The position numbers were made by a program, and so were the translations under genes. A stretch of DNA of 64,000 nt from JBIOHP01 sp044449065 (GTDB taxonomy: Bacteria; Bacteroidota; Ignavibacteria; UBA10030; SZUA-254). The notes under the pieces were generated by a model, which made no database searches, was not told the origin of the DNA, and saw nothing but the letters and a program-made list of their open reading frames with translations. Positions 16,144 through 24,943 of the stretch are shown here, piece after piece. The stretch is taken from assembly GCA_044449065.1 (NCBI GenBank), contig JBIOHP010000005.1:1-64000 (forward strand), read 5' to 3'. Every line of letters begins with the position of its first letter. The stretch's first letter is position 1.

Positions 16144-16836
16144 ATGATGAAGGAGTTTTTCAAACTCACATTGCTGTCCGTACTAATAATTGGGCAGGCG
16201 CTCTCCCAGGCGAAACTTTCTATCGGTGATAATAAACCGATGGATTTTGGCGATGTTAATTCGGGAGCAAAGCTTAATCATGTTGTTACGCTAAAAAATA
16301 TCGGTAACGACACGCTCCGGATCGGGAACGTCAAGGCACAGTGCGGATGCACCGCCACAGTGCTCAAGAGTTCCACCGTTCCGCCGCATGACTCAACGAC
16401 ACTCAACGTGACATTTAATTCGGGCGGTTATCCGCCAGGAAAAGTAACTAAGCATGTTTATATTACCTCGAACGATACCGCCATGAACGGCACCTATACG
16501 ATGGAATTTCTTGCCTCCGTTATTACGCCCCTCATGGTGGACCCTCAGTTTTTCTCGTTCCCGAGCGCAAAAGTGGATTCGACCTATAAGAAAACCCTTA
16601 CGTTAACAAATAAATCAAAACTCCCCGTCTCAATTGATTCAATCAGCGGCGCTACGGAACAAATTACCTTCACTCTTGGCAAAATGAAACTTATGCCGGG
16701 TGAACAGACCAGCATTGATGCGGTCTTGCATCCTGTAAAATCCGGTTCATTTCAGGGATCGCTTACGCTATTTACAACAGTTCCCGATCAACCGAAATTA
16801 GATATTCGCTACCTTGCATGGATTAATAGAAAATGA
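16144..16836 (+). CDS. Exported DUF1573 protein, first of a pair
   Basis: A 230-aa secreted protein with a signal peptide (MMKEFFKLTLLSVLII, cleavage near LSQA) and a DUF1573 immunoglobulin-like domain at about 25-120. The hallmark is KNIGNDTLRI followed by the CGCTA cysteine pair. A second Ig-like segment (about 125-225) resembles the first without the CGC motif. DUF1573 proteins are common exported proteins of Bacteroidota and no biochemical role is established. AAGGA lies 8 bases before the ATG. The stop overlaps the start of the next gene as ATGA, so the pair is co-translated. Why it sits inside a ring-degradation cluster is not clear. Confidence 0.85.
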   Translation: MMKEFFKLTLLSVLIIGQALSQAKLSIGDNKPMDFGDVNSGAKLNHVVTLKNIGNDTLRIGNVKAQCGCTATVLKSSTVPPHDSTTLNVTFNSGGYPPGKVTKHVYITSNDTAMNGTYTMEFLASVITPLMVDPQFFSFPSAKVDSTYKKTLTLTNKSKLPVSIDSISGATEQITFTLGKMKLMPGEQTSIDAVLHPVKSGSFQGSLTLFTTVPDQPKLDIRYLAWINRK

Positions 16837-17567
16837 TGAAGCCTACGCCGCGATACATCGCCTTTCTTGTTGTCCTCGGAGCAATAGTTTTCCTCCAACC
16901 ATCCGGATTGATTGGACAACCAAAATTGAAAATCATTGATGGCACAAAAATCGATTACGGGACGATTTTCTCAAACGAAATAATGAAGCGGGAGATCAAA
17001 ATTAAAAATGAAGGGACCGATACGCTCACTGTTACCAGCGTGAGTTCATCCTGTGGATGTACGGTCGCACTTGTATCAAACGATCATATTCCCCCGCAGG
17101 GAAGCGGTAAAATCTCTGTGTCGTTTGATCCGGAACGATTCTCGGGAAAAGTGAGCAAGGGGATTTCATTCGAAACCAACGACCCCAAACAACATCATGC
17201 ACATATCGATTTTACGGTGAATATCAGCAAGATCATCGAGTTAAGCAATGATTATATCACATTTCCAAATTCCCGGGTAGATTCCATTGTACAAACCGAT
17301 TATACCTTAAAAAATCTCACGGATCGACCGATTAAAATATTGTCCATATTATCCACCTCGTATCTATTATCTGCCGAATCTGATAAAAAAGTTATTAACC
17401 CAAATGAAATAGCCACCATCACGTGCATCCTTCGCCCCAGGGAACGCGGAGTAATCAAAGGAAATATTAAAATTGATACTGATAATCCCAATATTGCCCA
17501 TATTTCTACAAGATTTTTCGCGCTTGTCAAACCTAAGCCATCCTCTTCCTCCTCAAATCATAATTAA
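16833..17567 (+). CDS. Exported DUF1573 protein, second of a pair
   Basis: A 244-aa paralogue of the preceding protein with the same layout: a hydrophobic signal region at 8-30, a DUF1573 domain with KNEGTDTLTV and the SCGCTVA cysteine motif (about 35-130), and a second Ig-like part to about 230. It ends in a low-complexity Pro/Ser tail (KPKPSSSSSNHN) that could span or touch the cell wall. It overlaps the previous gene by 4 bases and precedes the thiolase by 18 bases. Both paralogues probably arose by tandem duplication and may form one periplasmic or surface complex. No catalytic residues are visible. Confidence 0.85.
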   Translation: MMKPTPRYIAFLVVLGAIVFLQPSGLIGQPKLKIIDGTKIDYGTIFSNEIMKREIKIKNEGTDTLTVTSVSSSCGCTVALVSNDHIPPQGSGKISVSFDPERFSGKVSKGISFETNDPKQHHAHIDFTVNISKIIELSNDYITFPNSRVDSIVQTDYTLKNLTDRPIKILSILSTSYLLSAESDKKVINPNEIATITCILRPRERGVIKGNIKIDTDNPNIAHISTRFFALVKPKPSSSSSNHN

Positions 17568-17585
17568 TACGATTACGGAAAGGAA

Positions 17586-18788
17586 ATGTCCCGCCCGGTA
17601 GCCGTTATTATTGATGCAGTGCGAACTCCCATCGGAAAGTACGGTGGGATTCTTCGGGATATTCGTCCTGACGATCTAAGTGGCTTAATAATCAGGAAAT
17701 TAATTGAACGATCCTCTCTACCCGGATCAATTATACAGGATGTTATGTGGGGATGCGCGAATCAGGCAGGAGAGGATAACCGTAATATCGGACGGATGGG
17801 AGCATTATTAGCAGGACTCCCTTACTCCGTCCCAGGAAACACGATCAACAGACTTTGCGGTTCGAGTCTGGAAGCGATTAATCAAGCCGCTCGCGCAATT
17901 TGGGCAGATGATCTTGATATAATTATATCCGGAGGAGTAGAATCGATGAGCCGTGCGCCTTATTCCGTCCCGAAAAATCAATCCGGAGCATTCGGCAATC
18001 TTACTGCCTATGACACTGCGCTCGGATGGCGTTATCCAAATCCCCTTCTCGAAAAACTCTTTCCTCTTGAATCAATGGGTGAGACAGCGGAAAATTTGGC
18101 AGAAAAATACAAAATTCCCCGTGAAGAACAAGATCTGTTTGCCTGCGCAAGCCACTTAAAGGCAATCAAAGCACAAGAAGATGGCGGCTATGATGAGGAA
18201 ATAATCCCTGTGGAAATTCCTCAAAAGAAAAATGAGTCACTTGTTATTAGAAAAGATGAAGGGCCCCGTGGCGACACTTCTATTGAAAAGCTTGCCAAAC
18301 TTCAACCGGCGTTCAGAAAAAATGGAACAGTAACGGCGGGCAATTCTTCATCATTAAATGATGGCGCATCCGGTTTATTGATCATGAGTGAGATAAAAGC
18401 GAAGGAATTAGGAAAGACGCCTTTGGCAAGAATTATTGCAACAGGCGTCGCGGGCGTGGATCCACGATTTATGGGGATAGGACCGGTTCCGGCGGTTAAT
18501 CGAGCATTAAAAAAAGCCGGTTTGACTCTCGAACAAATCGATCTCATTGAATTGAATGAAGCATTTGCCGCTCAATCAATCGCTGTCATCAGAGAGCTGG
18601 GGATTGATAAAGGGAAACTCAATATTAATGGGGGAGCAATTGCACTGGGACACCCGCTGGGAGCCAGCGGCGCACGAATCATGACGACACTACTTTATGC
18701 CATGATAAAGAAAAAAGCCCGTTACGGGCTGGCTACCATGTGCATCGGAGTGGGACAAGGTATTGCAACCATCGTTGAACGGATATAA
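17586..18788 (+). CDS. paaJ: Thiolase, 3-oxoadipyl-CoA thiolase type (PaaJ/PcaF-like)
   Basis: A 400-aa thiolase that would cleave 3-oxoadipyl-CoA with CoA into succinyl-CoA and acetyl-CoA, the last step of the phenylacetate and beta-ketoadipate pathways. The active site is complete: C91 (NRLCGSS), H356 (ALGHPLGASG) and C386 (TMCIGVGQG). The PaaJ/PcaF-specific features GCANQAGEDNRN, the ESMSRAP loop, DTALGWRYPNP and the GTVTAGNSSSLNDGA segment favour this subfamily over plain acetoacetyl-CoA thiolase. AAGGA lies just upstream of the ATG. It is the last gene of the plus-strand cluster and faces the convergent polysaccharide operon. With the PaaG-like and PaaH-like genes it supplies the lower half of the aryl-CoA route. 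Confidence 0.9.
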   Translation: MSRPVAVIIDAVRTPIGKYGGILRDIRPDDLSGLIIRKLIERSSLPGSIIQDVMWGCANQAGEDNRNIGRMGALLAGLPYSVPGNTINRLCGSSLEAINQAARAIWADDLDIIISGGVESMSRAPYSVPKNQSGAFGNLTAYDTALGWRYPNPLLEKLFPLESMGETAENLAEKYKIPREEQDLFACASHLKAIKAQEDGGYDEEIIPVEIPQKKNESLVIRKDEGPRGDTSIEKLAKLQPAFRKNGTVTAGNSSSLNDGASGLLIMSEIKAKELGKTPLARIIATGVAGVDPRFMGIGPVPAVNRALKKAGLTLEQIDLIELNEAFAAQSIAVIRELGIDKGKLNINGGAIALGHPLGASGARIMTTLLYAMIKKKARYGLATMCIGVGQGIATIVERI

Positions 18789-18816
18789 TCCGCCAGATTT
18801 TATGAGGGACTCCTCG

Positions 18817-18843
18817 CGGTTTTTCCCTACCAGGTAAAACCGG
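18817..18843. terminator. Weak bidirectional terminator candidate
   Basis: CGGTTTT (18817-18823) and AAAACCG (18836-18842) form a 7-bp stem with a 12-base loop in the 59-base gap between the convergent thiolase and glycosyltransferase genes. T and A runs inside the arms could serve both directions. Confidence 0.4.
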
Positions 18844-18847
18844 AATC

Positions 18848-19879
18848 TTATTTAATCACCGATTTATACACTTCCATAGTAATCTCTCCCACACCGCTCC
18901 ATAAAAAAAATTTCTTAATATGATCGCGCAAAGCGGGATTTTTCTTTTTATTTAATGCGGTAGTTATCCCGTGATGAATGAGTTCCCATGAAGTCGGTTC
19001 GACATAATCGGCGTTTTCTCCAAAGTATTCCTGCGTTCCACCATTTTTTGTAATCACAATTTTAGCTCCCGCCAACCCTGCTTCCAGCGCTGCAATACCC
19101 GGTGTTTCAAATTGGGAAGGAAGAGCGAATACATCACACGCTGCATATGCAGAGGCAAGAAGCTCTGAATCGTGCGGGAGGGAATCGAGAATGGTAATAT
19201 TTTTACTCTTCTTCGCTTCCTCGAGACACCGCCGACCCTCTGCGGTGTCCTCTATGCGTCCTATGATAAATGCAGGCGCATTGATTTTTTGGAGCGCATG
19301 GATCAATCGGTAAACATTTTTTCGCTCGGGTCCGATATGCCCTACGTTCAAAATAAAATCCTTCGACTTGTATGTATTGTTAAATAAATCGGGAGTTGCC
19401 GCGTAAAATCGTTCCTCCACGCCATTTGGAATAACGAACAACTTCTCGCTGGGAATTCCGATACCTTGCGCTAAGAGATTGCGTTCGCGGGTCGTATTCG
19501 GTAATACGGCTTTTGACCAATTGCAGATATCCCTGAGGAGTCCAAAATCCATCCAGGTACCCCGCGCTATTGTTCTGAAAATACGCTCAGCCCCGAGCAC
19601 ACTTCTAATAAACAGAGCAGCGTGCCGGGAAAAAAATATCGGAGAAACAACCATGGGAATACCTAACTTATGAATCTCGCGGGCAAGATGATAGCTTCCG
19701 ATATTTGCGCCAAACAAGTGGACAAAATCGAAACTCTTGAGCGGGGCGTCTTCCCATGCGTCGAAGAGCACTACCTGAGCGCCCAATTTTTCCAGCGCTA
19801 TCTTTGTTTGAAAAATCTGGGTACGAGGTCCCCCTTTCAGAAGCATGACCGATGGATATGTTACAAAACAGATGCGCAT
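18848..19879 (-). CDS. Glycosyltransferase, GT4-like GT-B fold
   Basis: A 343-aa glycosyltransferase, last gene of the polysaccharide operon. It likely transfers a sugar from a nucleotide-sugar donor to a lipid-linked glycan on the cytoplasmic side. The GT-B design is visible: an N-terminal Rossmann part with LKGGPRTQ near the start, then a C-terminal donor-binding part with NVGHIGPERKN (about 190-200) and the E-x7-E motif in FETPGIAALEAGLAG (about 265). No membrane segments are seen. It starts 3 bases after the stop of the upstream deacetylase-like gene, so they are co-transcribed. The specific sugar and linkage cannot be told from sequence. Confidence 0.85.
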   Translation of the reverse strand: MRICFVTYPSVMLLKGGPRTQIFQTKIALEKLGAQVVLFDAWEDAPLKSFDFVHLFGANIGSYHLAREIHKLGIPMVVSPIFFSRHAALFIRSVLGAERIFRTIARGTWMDFGLLRDICNWSKAVLPNTTRERNLLAQGIGIPSEKLFVIPNGVEERFYAATPDLFNNTYKSKDFILNVGHIGPERKNVYRLIHALQKINAPAFIIGRIEDTAEGRRCLEEAKKSKNITILDSLPHDSELLASAYAACDVFALPSQFETPGIAALEAGLAGAKIVITKNGGTQEYFGENADYVEPTSWELIHHGITTALNKKKNPALRDHIKKFFLWSGVGEITMEVYKSVIK

Positions 19880-19882
19880 CGT

Positions 19883-21436
19883 TTATGATTGTCGAAAATT
19901 ATTATGGAGAAAATCCTCAAACCGGATCAAAGGGATCCAGAAATTGAATTGTCGTATACGGTTTATATCTCCGGGTAAGGGTTCAACCTGTGGTTTTTGA
20001 CGCCATTGGATTTCTGCCTCGAGGATTGATTCTCCGGCGGGAATAAATGCTTCACGACCATTTTCGCTCGTTATTCGTGCCATGATGTTTTGGGATTCTC
20101 CTTCCGCCGTGAGAGTGATTTTCCCGCTTTCATACCGGGACGATAACCGAACCTTGTCCCGTTGTTTCCACCAGAGAGAATATTCATGCATAGTCATAGC
20201 CGGCACATTCTTTTCTGCAGCGTGATTGAAGATGGTTTGCAGAACATCTTCGTGTCCATTTTTTGGATGATGATAAAAACACATCGGGTCATGCGATGAT
20301 TCCTTCATACCGATCGCCGAACGAAAGTATTCAATCATTTCTTCATCTGAAAATCCCTGGCGCTTTAAACTTCCAATACTTATTGGATGAACAGGTATTT
20401 GTAAAACCGATTTCTGCAGCATACCGGCGACCGGGTACGAAGGCAGATTATCATAATCATACGAAAACTCGGAGGAATACTCAAATCCACTCATGGAAAT
20501 AGCTGCGGCAATCGCGGGATTCCAGGCGCCATAGGGCGCCGCAAATCCCCGCGCATGAAGTCCGGCGTCATCGAGAATATTTTTTGCCATAGAAATATTT
20601 TTTACATTCGATTCGACGTCGTCGAATATCTTATGTTCAAAACAATGGATTCCGATTTCCTGATCCTGCATTTGCGTAAAAACATTCAGAATTCCCTGCT
20701 GGCTTTTCACATCAAGAAACCATGTCGCCGAGGTATTGTGTTGTTGACAATAAGTATAAAGTTTTTCTATATCACCCTTATCCGCGTAATCAGTATCAAT
20801 ACGAAACATAAAGACTGACGGTTGAGCGTCCGGATAATACCACAAATGAATATACGGCAATCCGCGCCGGTGGTGAAGAATTTGAAGACTGCGCGAAACG
20901 AGTTTGCGAAGCGCCGCACGATTTACAAGTGAAACACGTTCGAACGGGAGCCGCTGCTTGCTGGAATAAAATGATTTCATGCAAATACGATGATCGAGAA
21001 CGAGCTGCCCTGCATCGAACGGCAGCACAATAATATAACCGCCTCCCCATTCACCGCAAAAAACAGCATTGTTAGACCCATTGGTATGGAAACAATTCGC
21101 GTTTCCAGGAATCTGACAGATCATGTCTACATCGAGCACGCCCACGCCGTCTAACGGCGACTGAAGTTCGGGAACCAGATATTTTATTTTCTCGCTGCGG
21201 CAGGAATGTGTGGCAATCTTCTCAAATGAATTCGCGGAGCATAAAACTCCGCCCCCAACACGCAGATATTCTGTAATCATTGAAACATTTTTATCATCTA
21301 CCGATTCCGGCACAATTAACACAGAATAATCGTGATCGGCAATATTTCGCAGATATACGTACGAAAATCCCTCCTGATTCAAAAGAAATTCCCATCCCGG
21401 AGCTTTATCCCCGGCGATTGCAGAAAGAATCTTCAT
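19883..21436 (-). CDS. Polysaccharide-deacetylase-like protein with GATase-like N-terminal domain
   Basis: A 517-aa protein in three parts. Residues 1-170 look like a class-I-glutamine-amidotransferase-like or ThuA-like sensor fold, with the stretch LIVPESVDD and LRVGGGVLC. Residues about 200-420 form a NodB-type polysaccharide deacetylase domain: the metal-site start is FRIDTDYAD, a His-containing turn IGIHCFEH and a late YHHPKNGHED. The last 80 residues look beta-rich. No signal peptide is visible, so the domain probably acts in the cytoplasm or is an inactive relative. It overlaps the flippase gene by 4 bases (ATGA). A role in modifying a glycan made by this operon is inferred from context only. 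Confidence 0.75.
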   Translation of the reverse strand: MKILSAIAGDKAPGWEFLLNQEGFSYVYLRNIADHDYSVLIVPESVDDKNVSMITEYLRVGGGVLCSANSFEKIATHSCRSEKIKYLVPELQSPLDGVGVLDVDMICQIPGNANCFHTNGSNNAVFCGEWGGGYIIVLPFDAGQLVLDHRICMKSFYSSKQRLPFERVSLVNRAALRKLVSRSLQILHHRRGLPYIHLWYYPDAQPSVFMFRIDTDYADKGDIEKLYTYCQQHNTSATWFLDVKSQQGILNVFTQMQDQEIGIHCFEHKIFDDVESNVKNISMAKNILDDAGLHARGFAAPYGAWNPAIAAAISMSGFEYSSEFSYDYDNLPSYPVAGMLQKSVLQIPVHPISIGSLKRQGFSDEEMIEYFRSAIGMKESSHDPMCFYHHPKNGHEDVLQTIFNHAAEKNVPAMTMHEYSLWWKQRDKVRLSSRYESGKITLTAEGESQNIMARITSENGREAFIPAGESILEAEIQWRQKPQVEPLPGDINRIRQFNFWIPLIRFEDFLHNNFRQS

Positions 21437-22827
21437 GTTTCCCTCATTATTAGAGTAAGAAGTTCAGCCGAAGTGACAGCGCGGGTGATAAATAACAGTA
21501 TGATATAGACTGCCGCTCCAAGCACGATATCCAAGAATACCGGCTGATCGGAGAGAAAGAACACGATAACACTCATAATAACAGCAGATACGAAAATTTT
21601 CAGTAAGCCAGGGGGCAGAGAGAAAGCGATAAATTTATTGAACGATTGCCATAACAAAATCACTGTTAAAAGTTCTGAAAAGACAACAGCTCCGACAGCG
21701 CCGGCGACGCCAAAATATTTAATGCCAAGAACAATCGTAATGACATATACCGCAGTACTGACCGTCATTATTTTCCCATACAATTTCTCTTTATTGATCG
21801 CGATTAACCCCGTTGCAAAGACTGTATGCACCAGCGTGAAGAAAAAATACCAAATCCCGATTTGCAAAATCAAAACGGAACCGATATACTGCCCGCCGTA
21901 GATCAGGAGAATAATTTTTTTTGCGATCAAAACAGCGCCCAGCGAACATGATAGGGCAATGATAATAATCCATTTGATTGTCATCTGAAGCCGGTCAACG
22001 AAATCCTCCGGTGCATGCTTATGAATTCGCGCCGAGGCGGGCAGCAACAACGCTCCGATAACCCGGTCGAACATCAGCAAAAAAAACACAAGCTTAACGG
22101 CAGCGCTGTAGATACCGACGTCGGTATTGGTCATAAAATAACCGATTGCTATAGCCGGAAAATTAATGCTGAGATTGCCGAGCATCGATCCGGTTGCCAT
22201 CGGTATCGATTGGCGGAGAAGATCACCAAAAATTGAGAGATTGAATCGGATTCGCGGCATCCCATGAGAGCGGACATATTGAATAACAAATCCAGCCGCG
22301 GCGACTATATCCCCGAGCACAACGCAATATCCTACACGGCGAAGATCACCCCCGGGTTGAATAAGGAAATACAAACTCAAAACATACACAGCAGCTCCGA
22401 GTATTTTTGAGGCAACTATGTTTCCCATTCGTTCCTTCCCCTGATAATACCAATCGAGAAAGAACGCTTGCGGTATCAGCGTGAAATTAAAAATCACAAT
22501 CACGATAGCAATTTGCGAATTCGTCGTAAACAAAACGACGCAGAGAGTGAGCAGTATCGCTGCCCCCGACAAAAGTATACGCAATCCGATGATATCGCCG
22601 ACAATGTCATCGGAGTTTCCCTTTGCGATCTCACGGGTGCCCAGGGAATGCAATCCTGCAGAACTCGCCATAAGCGTATACGACAGAACGGCGAAACCGA
22701 TATTGATGATACCAAAGCCCTCGGCGCCGATTTTCCTGGCAAGGAACGCCACTGCCAGGAACCCGAGGAGACGGCGGGCAATATCCCCTGCGAGTATCAA
22801 TAAAAAATTTTCCATCACGCGTCTCAT
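21433..22827 (-). CDS. Polysaccharide flippase, Wzx/MATE-like
   Basis: A 464-aa integral membrane protein with about 12-14 hydrophobic segments over its full length, typical of the MOP superfamily (Wzx, PST). It should flip lipid-linked oligosaccharide repeat units from the cytoplasmic to the periplasmic face. The N terminus has the usual polysaccharide-biosynthesis pattern LARKIGAEGFGIINIGFAV, and GLHSLGTREIAKG lies in the first loop. It overlaps both neighbours by 4 bases (start with the upstream glycosyltransferase, stop with the deacetylase-like gene), so three genes are translationally coupled. A Wzy polymerase was not found in the window, so chain assembly may need genes elsewhere. Confidence 0.9.
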   Translation of the reverse strand: MRRVMENFLLILAGDIARRLLGFLAVAFLARKIGAEGFGIINIGFAVLSYTLMASSAGLHSLGTREIAKGNSDDIVGDIIGLRILLSGAAILLTLCVVLFTTNSQIAIVIVIFNFTLIPQAFFLDWYYQGKERMGNIVASKILGAAVYVLSLYFLIQPGGDLRRVGYCVVLGDIVAAAGFVIQYVRSHGMPRIRFNLSIFGDLLRQSIPMATGSMLGNLSINFPAIAIGYFMTNTDVGIYSAAVKLVFFLLMFDRVIGALLLPASARIHKHAPEDFVDRLQMTIKWIIIIALSCSLGAVLIAKKIILLIYGGQYIGSVLILQIGIWYFFFTLVHTVFATGLIAINKEKLYGKIMTVSTAVYVITIVLGIKYFGVAGAVGAVVFSELLTVILLWQSFNKFIAFSLPPGLLKIFVSAVIMSVIVFFLSDQPVFLDIVLGAAVYIILLFITRAVTSAELLTLIMRET

Positions 22828-23816
22828 TGAACCAAACCCTTCACGAGACGAACAATTTCACGATCTCTTTTTTCTTTCTGAAACATAGCCGTAATGCGGG
22901 CACGGGCACGGCTGCCAATATCCTCCTCAGTTTCCATGCATTGTTTCAGGGCCTCCGCCAATGCGAACGAATTTTTCACAGGCACCAGGACGCCATCATT
23001 GCCGATCGCAGTCGGAATTCCGTCGGCGTTGGAACCGACTGGTATGCATCCGCACAGCATTGCCTCGCACAATGTATGCGGTAAACCCTCTCTCCGGGAG
23101 GGCTGGGCATATACTTTCGCCCGTTGATAGAATGGCAGCAGTTCCCGCCGTGGCACGCGGGGGAGAAACTTGATATTTGCAGGAGGATTAAAACCCTCGG
23201 CAAACTTAGGATCGGTGCCGACAACAACAAATTTTATTGCGGGGAGCATCCGTGCAGCTTCGATCAGGATGTCAAGCCCTTTCCGGATAAACACATTTTT
23301 CTCTTTTGTCACAGCTACCGTCAGGACTATATTTTCCTTCATGCCCACCGGTTTCCAGTAAGCGCTGTCAAATCCGGCGCGAAGATAAACTATATTTTTC
23401 CCGTCATATTCGGCAAGACGGATAGCATCGTCTCTCAAGACCGGATCGAGCACTAAGACACATTCTGCATTTCGGATGGCATAACGGACGAATTTCGCCT
23501 TCCACGGCGATAGCCATACGCCGTAATTATATTCAGGTTCTTTCGAAACGTCTACGCCGCCGAGGGCAATAATCGATTTCACTCCGATGAATCGCGCCAC
23601 AAAAACCCCCACTCCGGCATACACGGATGCGAACCATGAAAAAAATATATCGGTGTGAAAAATTGAAAAGATAATTTTGATAAGATGAATGAATCCGCTT
23701 CCAGTTTGTTGCTTCAGCCGGAAGTTGTTCTGGAGCGTGTCTATATCATCTTGAATAAAGGGAGTGTTAAAGGTCGATTGAAAAAATACTTTAATATGAG
23801 GGTTTGTGATTTGCAT
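22824..23816 (-). CDS. Glycosyltransferase, GT4 family
   Basis: A 330-aa GT-B glycosyltransferase. The C-terminal donor domain is clear: VTKEKNVFIRKGLDILIEA, VVVGTDPKF, then PSRREGLPHTLCEAMLCG with the E-x7-E pair (about 255-263) and GIPTAIGNDGVLVP. The N-terminal acceptor half is short, and its opening (residues 1-45) lacks the usual GGAE loop, so the acceptor site may be unusual or the true start may lie elsewhere in this frame. It lies 8 bases after the upstream GT4 gene and overlaps the flippase by 4 bases. Function in the surface-glycan operon is inferred from context. Confidence 0.85.
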   Translation of the reverse strand: MQITNPHIKVFFQSTFNTPFIQDDIDTLQNNFRLKQQTGSGFIHLIKIIFSIFHTDIFFSWFASVYAGVGVFVARFIGVKSIIALGGVDVSKEPEYNYGVWLSPWKAKFVRYAIRNAECVLVLDPVLRDDAIRLAEYDGKNIVYLRAGFDSAYWKPVGMKENIVLTVAVTKEKNVFIRKGLDILIEAARMLPAIKFVVVGTDPKFAEGFNPPANIKFLPRVPRRELLPFYQRAKVYAQPSRREGLPHTLCEAMLCGCIPVGSNADGIPTAIGNDGVLVPVKNSFALAEALKQCMETEEDIGSRARARITAMFQKEKRDREIVRLVKGLVQ

Positions 23817-23824
23817 CCATCTGG

Positions 23825-24943
23825 TTAGTTCTGTTTTTGTATCCTCTGGTTCAACAATTCGAGCGTACGGGATGCAGCTTTATCCCAATCGAACGTGATC
23901 GCCCATCGATACGCGTTGTCCGCTAATTTTTGACGCAAACCAGCTTCATCGATCAGCAAGCGGATTTTTCCGGTGAGATCATCAACATTTCCAAATTCAT
24001 ACAATAACCCGGTTTCGCCGTCTTTCACAGCGTCGCGCAATCCGGGCACATCGCTCGCGATAACGGTAGTACCGCAGGCGTTTGCTTCGATCACTGTCAA
24101 GCCCCAGCCCTCTTTTGATGAGGTATTCACCGCAAACCAAACTTCCTGCAAGTATCCGACTTTCGTCTGTTCGTCAACAAAACCGGTGAACTGCACTTTC
24201 TTGTCAATTTTGAGCTCCGCCGCAAGTTGTTCAAGCGCCTTGCGATGATCCCCTTCTCCCACAACAATTAAATTTAATTCCGGAAGGTCGGCGGAGAGAC
24301 GAGCAAACGCCCGGAGGAGTTGATCAGCCGATTTATATTTTTTTAATCTGCCAAAATATCCAATCAGCGGTGAGACGCTCCGCTTGGAGGGATCGGATCG
24401 ATGAACCACATGGTCAACGCAATAATTAATAATCTCGACCTGTTCCGGAGGGAATCCTCTTTCTAATAATTCCTGTTTTGTGCTTGGTGAGCCCACGATG
24501 AAGGGGATTCTGCTCGACTTGCATAAATTGAATCCTGCTTTTTCCATTAAATAGACATACATTGCCAGGGACCATGACACTTCAAGAAATATACTTTTAT
24601 TAAAAAGGTGGTGTGTAATAATATATAAAGGTTCGTGGACGTAGAGCGGAGTAAAAAAAGGGATTTTGTTCATATCGTCGATGACGAGGTCGTATTTCTC
24701 ATGTCGAAACCGGGTTAGATATTTAAAGATCACGCGATAATTAAATAAATACCTTCCCCCTTCCCTGATAACATGAATGCCGTTCATGTTTTCTTCAGGG
24801 GCAGCCCCCTCATACCTTGAACAATAGAGAGTAACCTGATGGCCCATTTTGGCAATACGCGAGAATACTTCATGAAGGTGAACTTCAGCCCCGCCAGCAA
24901 GAGGATTATTGATATCCTGCCAATTAAAAATTAATATTTTCAT
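23825..24943 (-). CDS. Glycosyltransferase, GT4 family
   Basis: A 372-aa retaining GT-B glycosyltransferase. It shows the acceptor-domain opening MKILIFNWQDINNPLAGGAE with the GGAEVH loop, and the donor domain with GYFGRLKKYKSADQLL, VVGEGDHRKALE, then SSKEGWGLTVIEANACGT carrying the E-x7-E motif (about 285-293). The frame is open upstream to 25048, but the ATG at 24943 makes a 4-base ATGA overlap with the rmd stop and opens directly at the conserved N terminus, so I use it. It directly follows the GDP-deoxymannose genes, so a GDP-rhamnose transferase is one possibility. Confidence 0.87.
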   Translation of the reverse strand: MKILIFNWQDINNPLAGGAEVHLHEVFSRIAKMGHQVTLYCSRYEGAAPEENMNGIHVIREGGRYLFNYRVIFKYLTRFRHEKYDLVIDDMNKIPFFTPLYVHEPLYIITHHLFNKSIFLEVSWSLAMYVYLMEKAGFNLCKSSRIPFIVGSPSTKQELLERGFPPEQVEIINYCVDHVVHRSDPSKRSVSPLIGYFGRLKKYKSADQLLRAFARLSADLPELNLIVVGEGDHRKALEQLAAELKIDKKVQFTGFVDEQTKVGYLQEVWFAVNTSSKEGWGLTVIEANACGTTVIASDVPGLRDAVKDGETGLLYEFGNVDDLTGKIRLLIDEAGLRQKLADNAYRWAITFDWDKAASRTLELLNQRIQKQN

